Origin: Anthopleura xanthogrammica
Lineage: Eukaryota; Cnidaria; Anthozoa; Actiniaria; Actiniidae
Direction: 5' to 3'
NCBI GenBank assembly: GCA_964019055.1
Contig: OZ025219.1
Span: 8,276,388 to 8,340,387, forward strand
Length of the DNA: 64,000 bases
Numbering within the stretch: position 1 is the first letter of the stretch; the number at the start of each line of letters is the position of its first letter. Made by a program: the position numbers and the translations under genes. This document shows, piece after piece, positions 23,482 through 36,096 of the stretch. The notes beneath the pieces were generated by a model that did no database searches, had not been told where the DNA came from, and saw nothing but the letters and a program-made list of their open reading frames with translations.

Positions 23482-26400
23482 TTATGAGCTACCACTGCAG
23501 CAACCACCACCACTCTTGTTTTGAGGTTCATCGACAATAACAACATTCTTTTGCCTTCCAGTGCTTGTTCGGCCTGTAGATGCAGCAGTTGAAGCTCTGG
23601 CATCTAGTTTTTCTTGCTGTTCAACCATTTCTACAATAAGGAAAATAAATAAATCATAAATAAATGGGATTTAGCAGTGGCATCTCTACAGAGTAGCTAT
23701 TCATTGAAATTTTAGGAGTTGATTTTTGCGGAGGAAAAAAAATGAGAACCTGGATAAAAACCCTCGAAACACAAAAGAGAATCGACAAGCAGCACTACTC
23801 ACGTATAACACCAAGCCCGGCAGGACTTAAACCCGGGTCACATTGGTGAGAGGCGAGCACTCTCACCGCTACACCACCCATGTTTCGAGTCGATCCCAAT
23901 AGGAATTTGTAACAAATACTTAAAAGCATGGTTTTGGAATTCATGGTAGGTGTGGTGGGTGGGGGGAAAGCTTGGTTTTAGAATTCATGGTGGGAGAGGG
24001 GGGAATAAAAAAGGGATACTTACGTTGTGTTAATTCAAAGAACATTTCTTCTATTCCTTTATTTAGTTTTGCAGAAGTGTGAAAATGTCTAGCTCCTACT
24101 GTCCTTGCATATCTGTCAAATTAATAAAAAAATCAAATCATCTAAGTCCTTTTCTATCAGAAATAGTAATACTATTTTTAAAATGTAATCACTTCCTCTT
24201 TTCTTTGTTTCTTTTCTTTTCTTGATTTCAGGGTAGGATGCCAGTCGTAGTGCTGGCTAAATGTCAAAATGAGTACTTACGCTTCAGCATCTGATGCTGC
24301 AACATGCCTGTCCTTTTCCAGATCAATCTTATTTCCTTTAGTGAGAATAAAAGTATTATAATCAGGACTTGAGTTGATTTCCAGGAGAATCTCGAGATCA
24401 ACCAATCCGAATTGAAGATTCAATGTTGTAGTTTGATTCGCGTTTCCCATGTCACTGCTCAGAAAATGCTAACCAAAAGTTGTTAAAATTAGGACTACAT
24501 GTAGAATGCACCCCTCAATGGAAGAGGAATGCATGTACCTTTTCTGGACACTTACAGCAACCGGGAAAAAAAAAGATTTTATGCCAATAAGGGTACTACT
24601 TCATATAAGATCACAAATAACGTCTCGTGGTTATAATCATTTGTTTCTGTATTCTCTTCTGGGCAAGTCCATTAAAAATTGTCTAACATGAAGTATTAAC
24701 CCATGTAGTTTACTTTACCTGCTATGCATAAACTAATATCATCTCCTAACATTTTCTTGAGCTCTTTAACCCAATTTTTGACCTTCCACAAATAAAATAA
24801 ATATAAAAATAACAGTTAATGATTGGTCTATTTGATGTGACTTGTTGATGGGTTTCCCCTGAGTCATTATCAAAATGGGTTTTCCCTAAGCAAAAGTAAG
24901 TATTCCCTAAGTGACACCCCAATTTATTTTTGGCTGATAATCCCATCCTGTAAAACGTTTGCAGGAAAACATAACTTTTAATTGACCAGGAAGTAAGGAC
25001 TTAAGTTTGATAGGACAGGATAAGAGAATCTTCAGGGTGGATGCACAGCAGTATTGCACTCACCTTTCACCTCTTGGTTCTCAGGTTTGATTCCTGGAAT
25101 TGTCTTCTCATGTGAGTAGAGTTTGTTATGGCTCTCCCTTGATGTAAGGATTTTCTACTTGTTCTCCAGTTTCCCTCCCACTGCAAAAGCTAACATGCTA
25201 AATTTCAGTTTGATCTGTGAGATAGCCATGCCCTGACTTTGATCAGCCCAGAGGTTGTTTCAGGGATTGATCCGTGAGATAGCCATGCCCTGACTTTGAT
25301 CAGCCCAGAGGTTGTTTCAGGGTTTGATCTGTGAGTTAGCCATGCCCTGACTTTGATCAGCCCAGAGGTTGTTTCAGGGTTTGATCTGTGAGATAGCCAT
25401 GCCCTGACTGGGATCAGCACAGAGGTTGTTTCAGGGTTTGATCTGTGAGATAGCCGTGCCCTGACCTAGATCAACCCAGAGGTTGTTTCAGCTGGGTTTG
25501 ATTAAATTCGAGGGTTTTTTTTTGTTTTTGAAATTTCCATGTAGATTTACTAATAAAATATTCCTATTCCTAAAATGTTAAATCACCTTGTAGAACGAGT
25601 CTTCATCTGTAATATCATAAACTAGAATAGCTCCATTACTGCCAGAGAAATAATAAAAATAAAAGAATCAATTATTGAATCAGTTTGTAGCAAGTGCCAG
25701 ACACACTGCAGGTTGTTCTCTTGGAAATTTTCCAATTTTTCATTATAACAATTAATTCTTAAACAAAAACAAACAAAAAACATCAATAAATTCTACTGAA
25801 ACATAATATTACATTGGAATATTGTATTACTGAGGACTAGAGAGATTATATTTTGCTTATAGAGGTTATAACTATGTTAGTTGGAGCAGAGAGTGATTTT
25901 ACTTGGCCTATGAAACAAAGTGGTAGGATTAGTGACTAACAGCTAACAGTCAAAGTATTATATTATTATTGTGGTTTATTTCAACTTTTGTCTGACTTGA
26001 CTTTTTACAGAAGATTGCGGAAATATGGCATAATTTCTAAGCAAAATTCTTAATTTCCATACTAGAATAATAATAATAATAATATTATTATTATCATTAT
26101 TATTATTATTACTATTATTATTATTATTATCATCATTATTATTGAAACAAAAGAAAATGATGGAATTAGTGTCTCCTACTATGCATTATGCTTACTACAC
26201 TGTATATTTTTTATGGGTCAAGTCAAATCACTCTCAAGAGCTGACACTGCATCTATAATTATTGTCATTGCATTTCCAAAATACTGGAAGGTAGAGTCGG
26301 ACCCTACTCCTATCCCTTACTGTCTGCAGTCTAGCTCATAATATTGGCCAGTGTAAATATCATTAATCCATACCTGTCTCTGTAATAGATTGGTCCCAGA

Positions 26401-28224
26401 GCATGGAATCTCTCTTGACCAGCTGTGTCCTGTCAGAAAATGAATTTGGTTTTCTCATTACAACACAAAGTTAGCAACCAATTTTAGCAATAATATCAAC
26501 AACAACAGCAGTAGCAGCAGCAACAGCTGCAACAGCAACAACAATGATCAACAAACCAGGAAATTAATGGGCTTTTATCACAGGGCAGCCATATTCATGA
26601 TTGTTCCCATGAGAGCAAAAACCTTTGTTTGGAACATTCTGAAATGCCTCAGTGAGGACAAGGGGACCCAAGGGAATTAAAACCCATTGTTTCAACCAAT
26701 AAAGGTGCTGTGTGATAAAAGCCCATTCTGGATACAGCTTTCCATCCAGTTATTGAATTTCAGTCTCTATTGAAATGTCATAGAAATGTCATTTTATTGC
26801 TATACTTTTTCAAGTTATTTTTCACTCACCCAAATTGCTAAATTTACTCTTTGTCCTCCAATATTCAGTCTTTTATTCAAAAATGAAGCCTAGAAAGGAA
26901 AAAGGAAATTAAACAATATGTCAACATTATCTTGGGATCAGAGTCGATTACCACAAAACATTACCAATAATTTTTATTGGTCAAGTATGAATAACAAAGA
27001 CTGTCAACTGAAGCTGAAATGTTTGTTCAACCAATTTTCTATTCTCATTATAATGTCTTGATACTACTAATACCAGAATCCTTTGCAAATTTTTTTTTTA
27101 ATATGTGCTATGAAAAGGATTCTGGTAGTAGTGGTAACGGCTTGAGATGCAATATATACATGTATATACACCTATTTCAATAAACGTTGTTGCAGCCAAA
27201 AACAACAAGCTAAGACGACATGCAAAAAAAGTTTTAATAAGCTGAAAATTTTGGAAAACACTACTTAAAGAACGAAACACTTGCAGCGTACCATTGTTAC
27301 TTTCAGCTGCAACAATCTTTTTTGAAATAGGTGAATATTGAAAACTAAAAGTGATTGGGATTATGAAGGGTTTATATGAAAGGATCATATATGAAACCAC
27401 TCAGCTGATGTGTCAATCACCATGAAGACGACCATTGAAAAGTCCCAAACATACAAGCAAAGCAGCTATGTAAACCTCTTTAAAACATTTCTTGGAGATC
27501 TAGGCCTAGGCTAGCTCTAGATCTCACCCCCAAACTTGGTACATTTTCAAATGATAAGACATGATGTCCAATAGAAACCATTATTACACATCACACCTTC
27601 TGCAAGTTGGGTCCTATAACTAGAACAATCCCTAACAAGATATTACTTGCTTTAACAATGCTGTACAAATAGAAATCATTCTATAAAATTGTATGAGTTT
27701 TATATAAGTTTTATATAAGTTTTATATAAAATCAATCATGTGTGAAAATCGTTGAACTAAGTTATTTGATTCATTATTCTTAAATTTCTACTGGAGTATT
27801 TCAGTGTCTACTGGACTACAGAAGTTAAGAAAGAATTTTGTATTTAGAATAATCAAGGATTTGAGCCTTCTTAAACGAAGGAGATAACAGTACGCTTCAA
27901 AAGGAAGGAAGTATATCATCCAATAAATATTGAAAATATAACTAATCACTCAGGTGTGAAATGAAAGAAAATAGCAGTTTCAAACTATCATGCCTCATTT
28001 ACATCACGAAAGCTTTCCACGGGGGAAAAAACGGGATGGCTTGTAGTTAAGATGATAAACTTAAGGAGACAATGTGAATGAAGAGGTATAGATACCTGTA
28101 ACGTTGTCAGATGTTTATCGTTGAACTTGTCCTGCACATATCGTAGCATTAACGACGTCTTCCCAACACATCCTTCTCCCAATAACACAACTTTAAATTG
28201 ATTTTTACGGCTTGCTGCGGTCAT
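23482..28224 (-). CDS. RAB21: Ras-related GTPase RAB21, 8 exons, 217 residues
   Basis: Exons in coding order: 28224-28096, 26889-26830, 26429-26374, 25638-25587, 24782-24719, 24335-24281, 24112-24024, 23630-23482. The P-loop GEGCVGKTS is at residues 16-24, WDTAGQE ends at 69, NKID at 122-125 and TSAK at 151-154. The block DTAGQERFHALGPIYYRD followed by SNGAILVYDITDEDSF is characteristic of RAB21. Near the C-terminus GGGCCSGSS provides two cysteines (212, 213) for geranylgeranylation. Family knowledge: RAB21 acts on early endosomes, in integrin traffic and endocytosis. Length is close to human RAB21 (225). The gene diverges from CCT2. Confidence 0.97.
23690..23885 (-). repeat. tRNA-derived SINE, best preserved head
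   Basis: On the minus strand a tRNA-like head (GGTGTAGCGGTGAGAGTGC, A-box region; GGTTTAAGTCC, B box) is followed by the shared body ending near GCCACTGCTAAATCCC. The boxes and RNA polymerase III layout mark it as a SINE. It lies in RAB21 intron 7, antisense to the genome plus strand and sense with RAB21. Confidence 0.75.
25030..25502 (+). repeat. SINE with a five-unit tail array (57-base units)
   Basis: The SINE head and body at 25030-25205 run into five tandem copies of a 57-base unit (TTGATCTGTGAGATAGCCAT ... AGGTTGTTTCAGGGT) at about 25212-25502. The last unit is the most diverged. As 57 is a multiple of three, the minus strand stays open at 25205-25420; that frame is not a gene. Other family members carry one or two of these units. 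It is in RAB21 intron 4. Confidence 0.8.
26060..26145 (+). repeat. AAT/ATT compound microsatellite
   Basis: AAT triplets turn into ATT triplets, forming a foldback simple repeat in RAB21 intron 3. Confidence 0.85.
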
Positions 28225-28890
28225 GATGAACAGAATATATCAACCAAGCACCAGTCTGTGCAATAAAGCAACGAAGAATTCCTAGTAATGAGTGTCAAAG
28301 TAGATATGATTAAGTAAAGACGGAGTTTTCAGACGCCATTTTCATATTACAACACAGAAGTAATAGAACCCTCGTGATCGATATATTGACGTCACTCGAC
28401 AGATTTCGAGGAAATTACATGAAATTCGGAAACACTTCGGAAGGATTTCGTAATTATTTCGGCTAGAGAGCAGACTTTTCCTAGCTTTTCCGACTTTTTT
28501 CTAGAACAAATAAAAGTGAAAAATTCTAATATTTTTTAAGATGAATGTATTAAATGCTTACAAAGAATGTAAGCTTTATAGTATTTATGAATTTGGTTGT
28601 GGAATTATATCGAAAAGTAAAAAAAAAAAGGTAAAAAATGAAAATAAAAAATCTAAATATCTAAAAGAATTCCTTATCTCATTTTATTAGTATACGTTTT
28701 GATTTTTTGTAACAAAATAAGTAATATTTACAGAAAAAAAGATTGCAAAAAATTGCAAAAAAAGACCAAAAAGACCACGATTCTTGTACACAGCAGTTAC
28801 CAGTACAGGTCATGCGCAATAGCCATTCCGCCATATTGAATTTTCCTGCACGTGTAGAAGCTTCATCTTGGGCTCAAAAAAAGTACAAAA
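28225..28890. promoter_or_regulatory. Divergent promoter of RAB21 and CCT2
   Basis: The start codons face away across 666 bases. Visible motifs are the palindromic CRE TGACGTCA at 28387-28394, and two YY1-like cores read on the minus strand: AAAATGGCG (about 28334-28342) and AATATGGCGG (28828-28837). The middle, 28500-28760, is very AT-rich. Assignment of motifs to transcription is inference. Confidence 0.6.
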
Positions 28891-31800
28891 ATGGTACGTT
28901 TTATCTCATTTAGTCTCCTATTTCCAATCTCAATGGATAAATTGATAACTATTCTTCACTTCGACAGGTTTCTCTTAATCCAGTTCAGATTCTCAACCCC
29001 TATGCCGAGGAAGAAAGAGCAGAGATCGCTCGACTGGTGAGTTTGACATTTGCCGGCTGCCAATAAATTCGTACATAAAGTGTTGGAAAAATTCAAATTA
29101 CTCTTTTAATCTTATTTAAACTTTCCTCATATCTTCCTAGCTTAATTTAAACTATCAAAGGGCTTGTTTTGAGATGGTATTCGAGGCTTCAAAAGTAAAA
29201 TTGTCTTCTGTTGTAAGGTTGCTACCCACCCAAAAATATACCCACCCATAAATCCGAGAATGGTCTGTTAGTGAAAATATATTGACCAAGACAAGAAATC
29301 TAATACAGAGCGACACTTATTGGGAGAAATCCTAAAATAATCGTTCCCTTACATTCAAGTATCAACTAAGAAATTGTTGCAACCCATATGCATTGTACTA
29401 TATCTAGCATACATACATTGATGTGACAGTTGGGATCTTAAAGTTACATGATTACCGGTAGTCAGTTTCTATCAGTTTTGTATTTTTTTCTGCAATTTTC
29501 AATATAACGCGGACTCTGTAGTTGCGAGTTTCCCATTGGAATTTGCTTTTTCACTGCTGCCAATCAAAAAAGTGAAAGGTACCGACTGATTAGTTTTGAA
29601 TGATGGAAGCTAAATCGTCATTTTGCACATTGACATTTGAACTTTAACCTTGAATGTTGCCTGTTTGCAGTCGTCTTTCGTTGGTGCCATAGCCATCGGT
29701 GATCTTATTAAGAGTACTTTAGGACCTAAAGGAATGGTAAGTGTTCAGCATTAAACATTAAGAGGACTACTGCTTGTATTTCACATTTATCATAATTTTA
29801 TTGTATTCTTAATTTTCAGGATAAGATTCTACAGTCGTTTGGTCAAAACACAGATATTCAAGTGACAAATGATGGCGCAACCATATTAAAATCAATTGGT
29901 ATTGATAACCCAGCGGCAAAAGTATTGGTTGGTAAGTAATAAAATTACTTGATTGATTGGGGGAGGGGTTCTTTTCCTTACCTAGTCTGGGTCAATCACC
30001 CTTTATCAATAGCATGGTATGGATATTTTCTTAAACTAATGCTTGGTTTATGTTTCAGAATTGTCCAAAGTACAAGATGATGAAGTAGGTGATGGCACTA
30101 CAAGTGTGACAGTCCTTGCAACAGAACTTCTAAAGGTACACTAAAATTACTGCCCTAACATTTTCCTATTATTTGTCTTAACACAATTAACACTTAGTTA
30201 CACTGTACTTACACAGCATACAGTACAACCATGAAAAGGCATTTTTCGATTTAGAAAAATACAGCTGAGTTCCTTGACTACTGACTTCTAGTTCATTTAC
30301 TCAGGGTTAGCCTCATTTCAGTGTCAAAACATTCACAAATACCAACGGTAAAGTAAAGAATGCACAACTTCAACAATACAAACACTTTTAAATTCCACAG
30401 ACATTTGGACATTCACTGGAACACGTGAATATTCTAAGCAAAATCGATGCTAACCCTGTGTAAATGAGTCTGTAGTCAAGGAACACAGCGGTATTTTATG
30501 AATTCAAAAAACGGTCTATTAATGGCTGGGCATGATAACAGCCATATCGGACTGGCCAACATGTGACCAGTCAAGAGGACTGACCTAAGAGGCATTCGGC
30601 CAGACAAGTGCCAATTTTGGTCAGACAGTGTCTTTTGACCTGCCATTATTTTGAGCGGTGAACTCGTATAAAAATTGTTGTCTTCAAAAAATAATTATGT
30701 TTCTTATAGGAAGCAGAAAAGCTAGTATCCAAGAAAATCCATCCACAAACGATTATAGCTGGTTGGCGGAAGGCTGTCAAGGTTGCAGAACAAGCACTAG
30801 AAGCCGCGGCTGTCAACAACAGTAGTAACAATGAGAAGTTTGAAGAGGATTTAATGAATATAGCAAGAACTACTCTGAGCTCAAAGATTCTTGACCAGCA
30901 TAGGGATCACTTTGCTAAGCTGGCTGTAGAAGCTGTCCTGAGGCTTAAGAGCAGCGGAGATCTGAATGCCATTCAGATTATAAAGAAACTTGGTGGAGGA
31001 ATGGTAGATTCTTTCTTGGATGAAGGTTAGTTATCTTTGGGTTACCTGTGGAATAAATGACAATTGCTTATTGATGGGTTACCTGTGGTAGGATGGGGCA
31101 ATTTTTTTACATTATGCATGATATCTTTTGTGGGTTCCATTATGATGCTTGTTTGGGTTAACTGTAATGTATTGTAGTGATATATTGGGTAATTTGTAGT
31201 GGACAACATGGATGCTTTGTTTATCAATGGTCTTCCAACTAAGTTAAAGTATATTTTTTATGTCATTTAGGGTTCCTTCTGGATAAGAAAATTGGTGTAA
31301 ACCAACCCAAGAACATAGAGAATGCTAGAATACTGATAGGTAACACTAGTATGGATGCTGATAAAATCAAGGTACATTATAATTATAAACCAAAATATTT
31401 TTTCGACTTGCCTTAATGTCAGATGGAAAAGCTGTCAATTATAACCATTATTGTTGAAGTGCAACCCACTAAGCCTGAGGTCTCATTTGAGGTCTCATTC
31501 GACCTACGGTCTCGTGCAATTTTAACTCTTTGAAAAACACACTCGTGCAAATTAATCCCAAATTGAACTTGAAACCATATGATTACCTATACATATATTA
31601 TAATTACAAACAATTGCATGTTGGACAATTTCTACTGTTATAACTTACAAATATTAATGAAATAAATCTATGCCTGCTTATTTTTTAGGTATTTGGTTCT
31701 CGTGTCAGAGTTGATTCAACAGCTAAGATTGCAGAATTAGAACTTGCAGAAAAGGTAAAGAATGCCACTCAAACCTTAATCAAAGCTCACATCTATCTTC

Positions 31801-34800
31801 ATCCATAGTTATCCTTAGGTATCCTAAGGCATCCTACATGTACAGTATTACCCGACTGTTCATCGATAGTCAGCCGTCAGCCTGTTGCCCAACTGTCGGC
31901 CGTGTGTTGATGGAGCATTGGCTGATTATCGACCATGTGTTGACTGAGCGTCAGCTGACTATCAACCGCATGTTGAGCAATGTTTGGCCAACGCATGCCT
32001 GGACAGTTTTACCTTTGACTACATTACAGCAGCATTTTCTGCAGAAGGCGGCTACTGGTGGTCCATTACGGGGTTCTTCACCTCTTACTCCTGGCTATTT
32101 TATGCCAAGTAGAAAATCATTAAAGTGCAGAACACAGCCAACTATTTTTTCAAGAGAGCCCAGTAATCATAATTAATTTTTTTGATCATTATTAATTCTT
32201 CTACAGGAAAAAATGAAGGAAAAGGTAGAAATGATCCTCAAGCATGATATCAGTTGTTTTATAAACAGGTTAGTGGCTAATGATGGTCATACAACCCTTA
32301 GCGCATGTGATAATGCGTTTTATCCCACACCATAGAAAATACAGCCAATCAGAAAGCAGTTGTATATTCGTCGGTATTTCACTCTTCCTTCCCATCATGC
32401 ACTGTGCTTTAAATCTACGCATTTATATTTTCTATGGTGTGGGGTAAAATGGTTATACAATGGTTTCTCGTGGCATACCGTGGATATCCCACTCATCACT
32501 TGTATTTTCTTTGTATACACACTCGCCTAAAGGCTTGTGTGTATACTAGAAACTACAAGTGACTCGTAGAATATTCCACGGTATACCATTAAAAACCATT
32601 GTATAACTAGTTTGTCTATAATTTTATTCTGTTCATAAAGAGAAAGAATATTCCCCCAAAAGATGTGATTGTCTATTATCGGTACTTTTATCACGTATCT
32701 ATGATTGTTTTTTTAGGCAGCTAATCTATAATTACCCTGAACAACTGTTTGCTGATGCTGGTGTGATGGCCATAGAACATGCTGACTTTGAAGGTGTAGA
32801 AAGACTAGCCCTTGTTTTAGGTAAGTGGGTTGTAATCTTGGGGAAAACATCTTGGGACACATGCATTACTGATTCACAGGAAGTTGCTGTAAGGAATACC
32901 ACTTATCGGCTCCTAGCTGCTTTCCCTTTTCTTATCCTTTTCTCTGGTTTGTATGTACATTGTATGATAATCCACTGATTTACTTATGCAGGTGCTGAGA
33001 TTGTATCCACCTTTGGACGTCCAGATCTTGTCAAGATTGGAACTTGCAAACTGATTAATGAGATCATGATTGGTGAAGACAAAGTGAGTACTTTTTACTG
33101 CTGACAGTACACAAATAACTGGGGAAAGATTGTGGGCCTTCAGTTCACAGATAGCCATAATTGACGTTACTATCTGATGCTAAAATTAGTAAGACTTTAC
33201 TGGGATGGTCAAAGATGCCAACTTGTCTCCAAGAATCTGGGCATCAATAGACCCCTTTAGCTTGGGCATAATGTTTCTTCATTTCAAACCTCATGTCATG
33301 CCCTATGTATCTTGCTTTGAATATGTGTACAACTTGAAAAGTCTTATTTTCATACATTTATTTGCAGTTGATTCACTTTTCTGGTTGTGCTATGAATGAA
33401 GCTTGCACCATTGTTATTAGAGGAGCTACTCAACAAATCCTTGATGAAGCAGAACGTTCTCTTCATGATGCCCTGTGTGTCTTGACGCAGACAGTCAAAG
33501 AACCAAGGACAGTGTATGGAGGAGGTAAGACAATGATGTTTATCAATGATGATGATGATGATGGTAGGGGTGGTGATGACATTGCTTGTAGATGTGCTGG
33601 CTTTAATTAAGCAAATAATCTTCTTCTCAAAGGGGTAATGTACCATAATGAGCAGGTTTGTTACCAATGATTTCGATGATGATGTTCAGGAGGAAGATGA
33701 CACCAATGATAATGATGATGATTGAAGCCAAAATGCTAGATGCCTGGAGTTGGTGAGGTTGCAGAATTATGAAAATCACTGTTATAAACCCTTACTGCTG
33801 CTGATGATGATGATGACAGCAATTATTAATGATGATGATGACATTGGTTTAATTGGGAGAGGTTTTGTCTTCATTTACTAGTAGTTAAAATACCAATTTA
33901 TTTTTGTTTTCTATTCTTAGGAGCATCAGAAATGTTGATGGCCAATGCTGTGTCACAGTTGGCAGCAAGAACACCTGGTAAAGAGGCCTCTGCTATGGAA
34001 AGCTTTGCTGCTGCTTTAAGACAGGTCAGTAACTTAACGTTCAAATGACCATTTTTATATTTACTTGCTTATTCAAAAAACACGATTTCTGGTGTAAATT
34101 GTTTATCATATTTTATCACCTGTATAGGAGTTTTGCACTATCATGCAGCCATGTTGTAAAACATTCAATTTCCAGGGCCCGGTTGTACGAAGGGTGGATA
34201 GCACTATCCAATGAATAAATCCTTATCCAGTGGATAAGTCGATGCTGTTATCTAATAAATTTATCCGCTGGATAAGACTTATCCATTGGATAGCGCTATC
34301 CACCCTTCGTACAACCGGGCCCAGGAGTAAAGGGAATGTATTGCTTTACCATCTAACTTGGCAGCCAGCATGTCATGGTGCAAAACCCCTATTATTTTCA
34401 TGTGATATTAAAACCATCATGATAGTTGAATGAGTTTTTACATCCCATAATCTTTTGTTATCTTATTATCATGTTGTTTTATTGTCTTTAATGTAGCTGC
34501 CAACAATCATAGCCGATAATGCAGGTTATGATAGTGCTGACTTGGTGGCTAAACTACGAGCTTCTCACACCCAAGGACAGTCAACAGCTGGTTTAGGTAA
34601 CAATACCGATGAAACACTCCAGAAAACTTTTGGCCTCAACTTAATTAATTGCCAGTTCTAAGATTTATCCAATGCCTTTTCATCTAACTGTTATATTTTT
34701 CATTAAATTTCCAGATATGGTTAATGGCACCGTTGGTGATATGGTATCTCTAGGTATCACTGAATCATTTCAAGTCAAGCGCCAGGTATTGCTATCAGCT

Positions 34801-35587
34801 GCTGAGGGTGCCGAGGTGATTTTAAGGGTAGACAATATCGTCAAATCAGCACCAAGGTAAATTACAGATTGAATTTGATTCCCTTTAGACTCAGGTCAGA
34901 TATCAAACTTTACACGAGCCAAACCTAATGAAGTTCAACGTTTGACCTTAGTTGTATTGGCTATTTAGTATGAGTCAGTACTGTAATAGGTTTCTCACTC
35001 ATGTGAAATCCCCTCTATTGTGATCCAAGTCCGTAATGTTGGTAAACATAAAGTAAGAAAAGAATATAAAATAACAGTTAAAAATTTTAATGGGCTATGG
35101 TTTGAACAACAACCATGATGATATGGTACTATTTATTTTTCAGAGGAAGAATGGCGGATTCCGTGCCATTGTTCTAATCATCACTATTCATTTCTCATTG
35201 CTGTGCGTCTTAGTTGCTATCATTCCTGACAACTTTGGCACAGCCATCTGCATTGATAACTTAGCTAAAGCAAGATAAAACGAAAACGATTGGTCGAGTA
35301 ACTAAATATTGTCATAAATTTTCAACAAAAATTTGGTCAAAATTATAATTTACTATTTTCATTTCTTTTCCATTTCCGATTTCCTTTTAGCCATATACAT
35401 TAGTTAGAAAACTTATCTTTAAAATTGAAATTTAACTTCCTTTTGGTTTGGGGTTTCTTTAAATATAAAAAAGAATGTCAGATCAATACCATTGTATATC
35501 TTGTCCTTCTGAGTAAGGGAGGATACACTTATCGTTTCCTGGTTACGTTTCTCTTTCAGACAAAGAACGCCAGATCACTGTCATTAG
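28891..35587 (+). CDS. CCT2: T-complex protein 1 subunit beta (CCT2), 16 exons, 532 residues
   Basis: Exons: 28891-28893, 28968-29036, 29671-29736, 29820-29931, 30059-30135, 30710-31025, 31271-31371, 31689-31754, 32207-32268, 32717-32820, 32992-33083, 33368-33524, 33921-34024, 34497-34596, 34715-34856, 35560-35587. The group II chaperonin nucleotide motifs are present: LGPKGMDKI (about 41-49), NDGATIL (63-69) and GDGTTS (94-99). The C-terminus RQRTPDHCH resembles other CCT beta ends. Family knowledge: one of eight subunits of the cytosolic TRiC ring that folds actin, tubulin and WD40 proteins. The first coding exon holds only the ATG. Length matches human CCT2 (535). Introns 5, 9 and 13 contain foldback elements. 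Confidence 0.97.
30257..30497. repeat. Foldback repeat in CCT2 intron 5
   Basis: The arm at 30257-30281 (AAATACAGCTGAGTTCCTTG) is inverted at 30472-30497 with few mismatches, and an inner pair (ACTCAGGGTTAGC/GCTAACCCTGTGT) follows. This gives a 241-base MITE-like element. Confidence 0.65.
31855..32000 (+). repeat. Degenerate GTCAGCCGACTATC-type repeat
   Basis: Short imperfect units around TCAGCTGACTATCAACC and GTGTTGA repeat several times. A related block lies at about 41420-41520. The open frame across it is composition-driven. It is in CCT2 intron 8. Confidence 0.5.
32318..32608. repeat. Double foldback element, copy 1
   Basis: Two adjacent palindromes are present: TATCCCACACCATAGAAAAT...TTTTCTATGGTGTGGGGTA, then TATACAATGGTTT...AAACCATTGTATA with an inner CACACTCGCC...TTGTGTGTATAC core. 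A second, similar copy lies at 60655-60949. The two-palindrome unit is about 295 bases. It is in CCT2 intron 9. Confidence 0.75.
33540..33850 (+). repeat. GATGAT simple repeat patches
   Basis: There are several GAT-triplet patches in CCT2 intron 12. Confidence 0.7.
34175..34322. repeat. MITE with 36-base terminal inverted repeats
   Basis: GGGCCCGGTTGTACGAAGGG at the left end continues to TATCCA and is inverted at the right end with one mismatch over 36 bases. The total length is 148. The interior repeats TTATCC/GGATAA motifs. It is in CCT2 intron 13. Confidence 0.85.
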
Positions 35588-35829
35588 TATTGTATAATTT
35601 AATGTTGCTGTGCTTCTGTCAGCCATGATGTCGTTGGTTCAGACATACGCACACATTACGCAGGAGGAAGAAGTTTTTATTGCTGATGGTGCAGGAGGAG
35701 TGTTGAGTGACTATTCTTTGAACTTAAAAACTATTTCCATTCTCACTTTGTTTGTAACTTTTATTGTTGAAAGCTGAAAGAGTGAACACCTCAAAATTCT
35801 GTACTTGTGATCTATGTTTTTGATGGATT

Positions 35830-35950
35830 GTAGCAGTGCATTCTGGGACTCTTGACTCAATCAGATACCACCAAACAAAAGAACAAACCATGATGTCTTT
35901 TGTTTGGTGGTATTTTATTGAGTTAACAGTCCCAGAATGCATTGCTGTGC
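35830..35950. repeat. Foldback family C, copy 1 (CAGTGCATTCTGGGACT)
   Basis: TAGCAGTGCATTCTGGGACT is inverted as AGTCCCAGAATGCATTGCTG, with an inner pair around ACCACCAAACAAAAG. A longer relative lies at 40631-40833 in ARFGAP2 intron 16. Confidence 0.7.
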
Positions 35951-35965
35951 CAGACTAGCGATAAA

Positions 35966-36096
35966 GACCCCTTTCACATGACGTTAAAGCAGCTCAATTT
36001 GGAGGACAAACAAAAGAATTTCACTCTCTTGAGACTGGGAACCTATTGTTTTGTCCTCCAAATTGATTTGCATTCTGACATGCTGCATGGGGTCTA
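35966..36096. repeat. MITE family A, copy 3
   Basis: GACCCCTTTCACATG ... CATGGGGTCTA is a 131-base palindrome that directly follows foldback family C copy 1 after 15 bases. Confidence 0.75.

Noticed and set aside
25205..25420. Repetitive minus-strand frame with a 19-residue period
   Set aside because: It is a translation of the 57-base SINE tail array.
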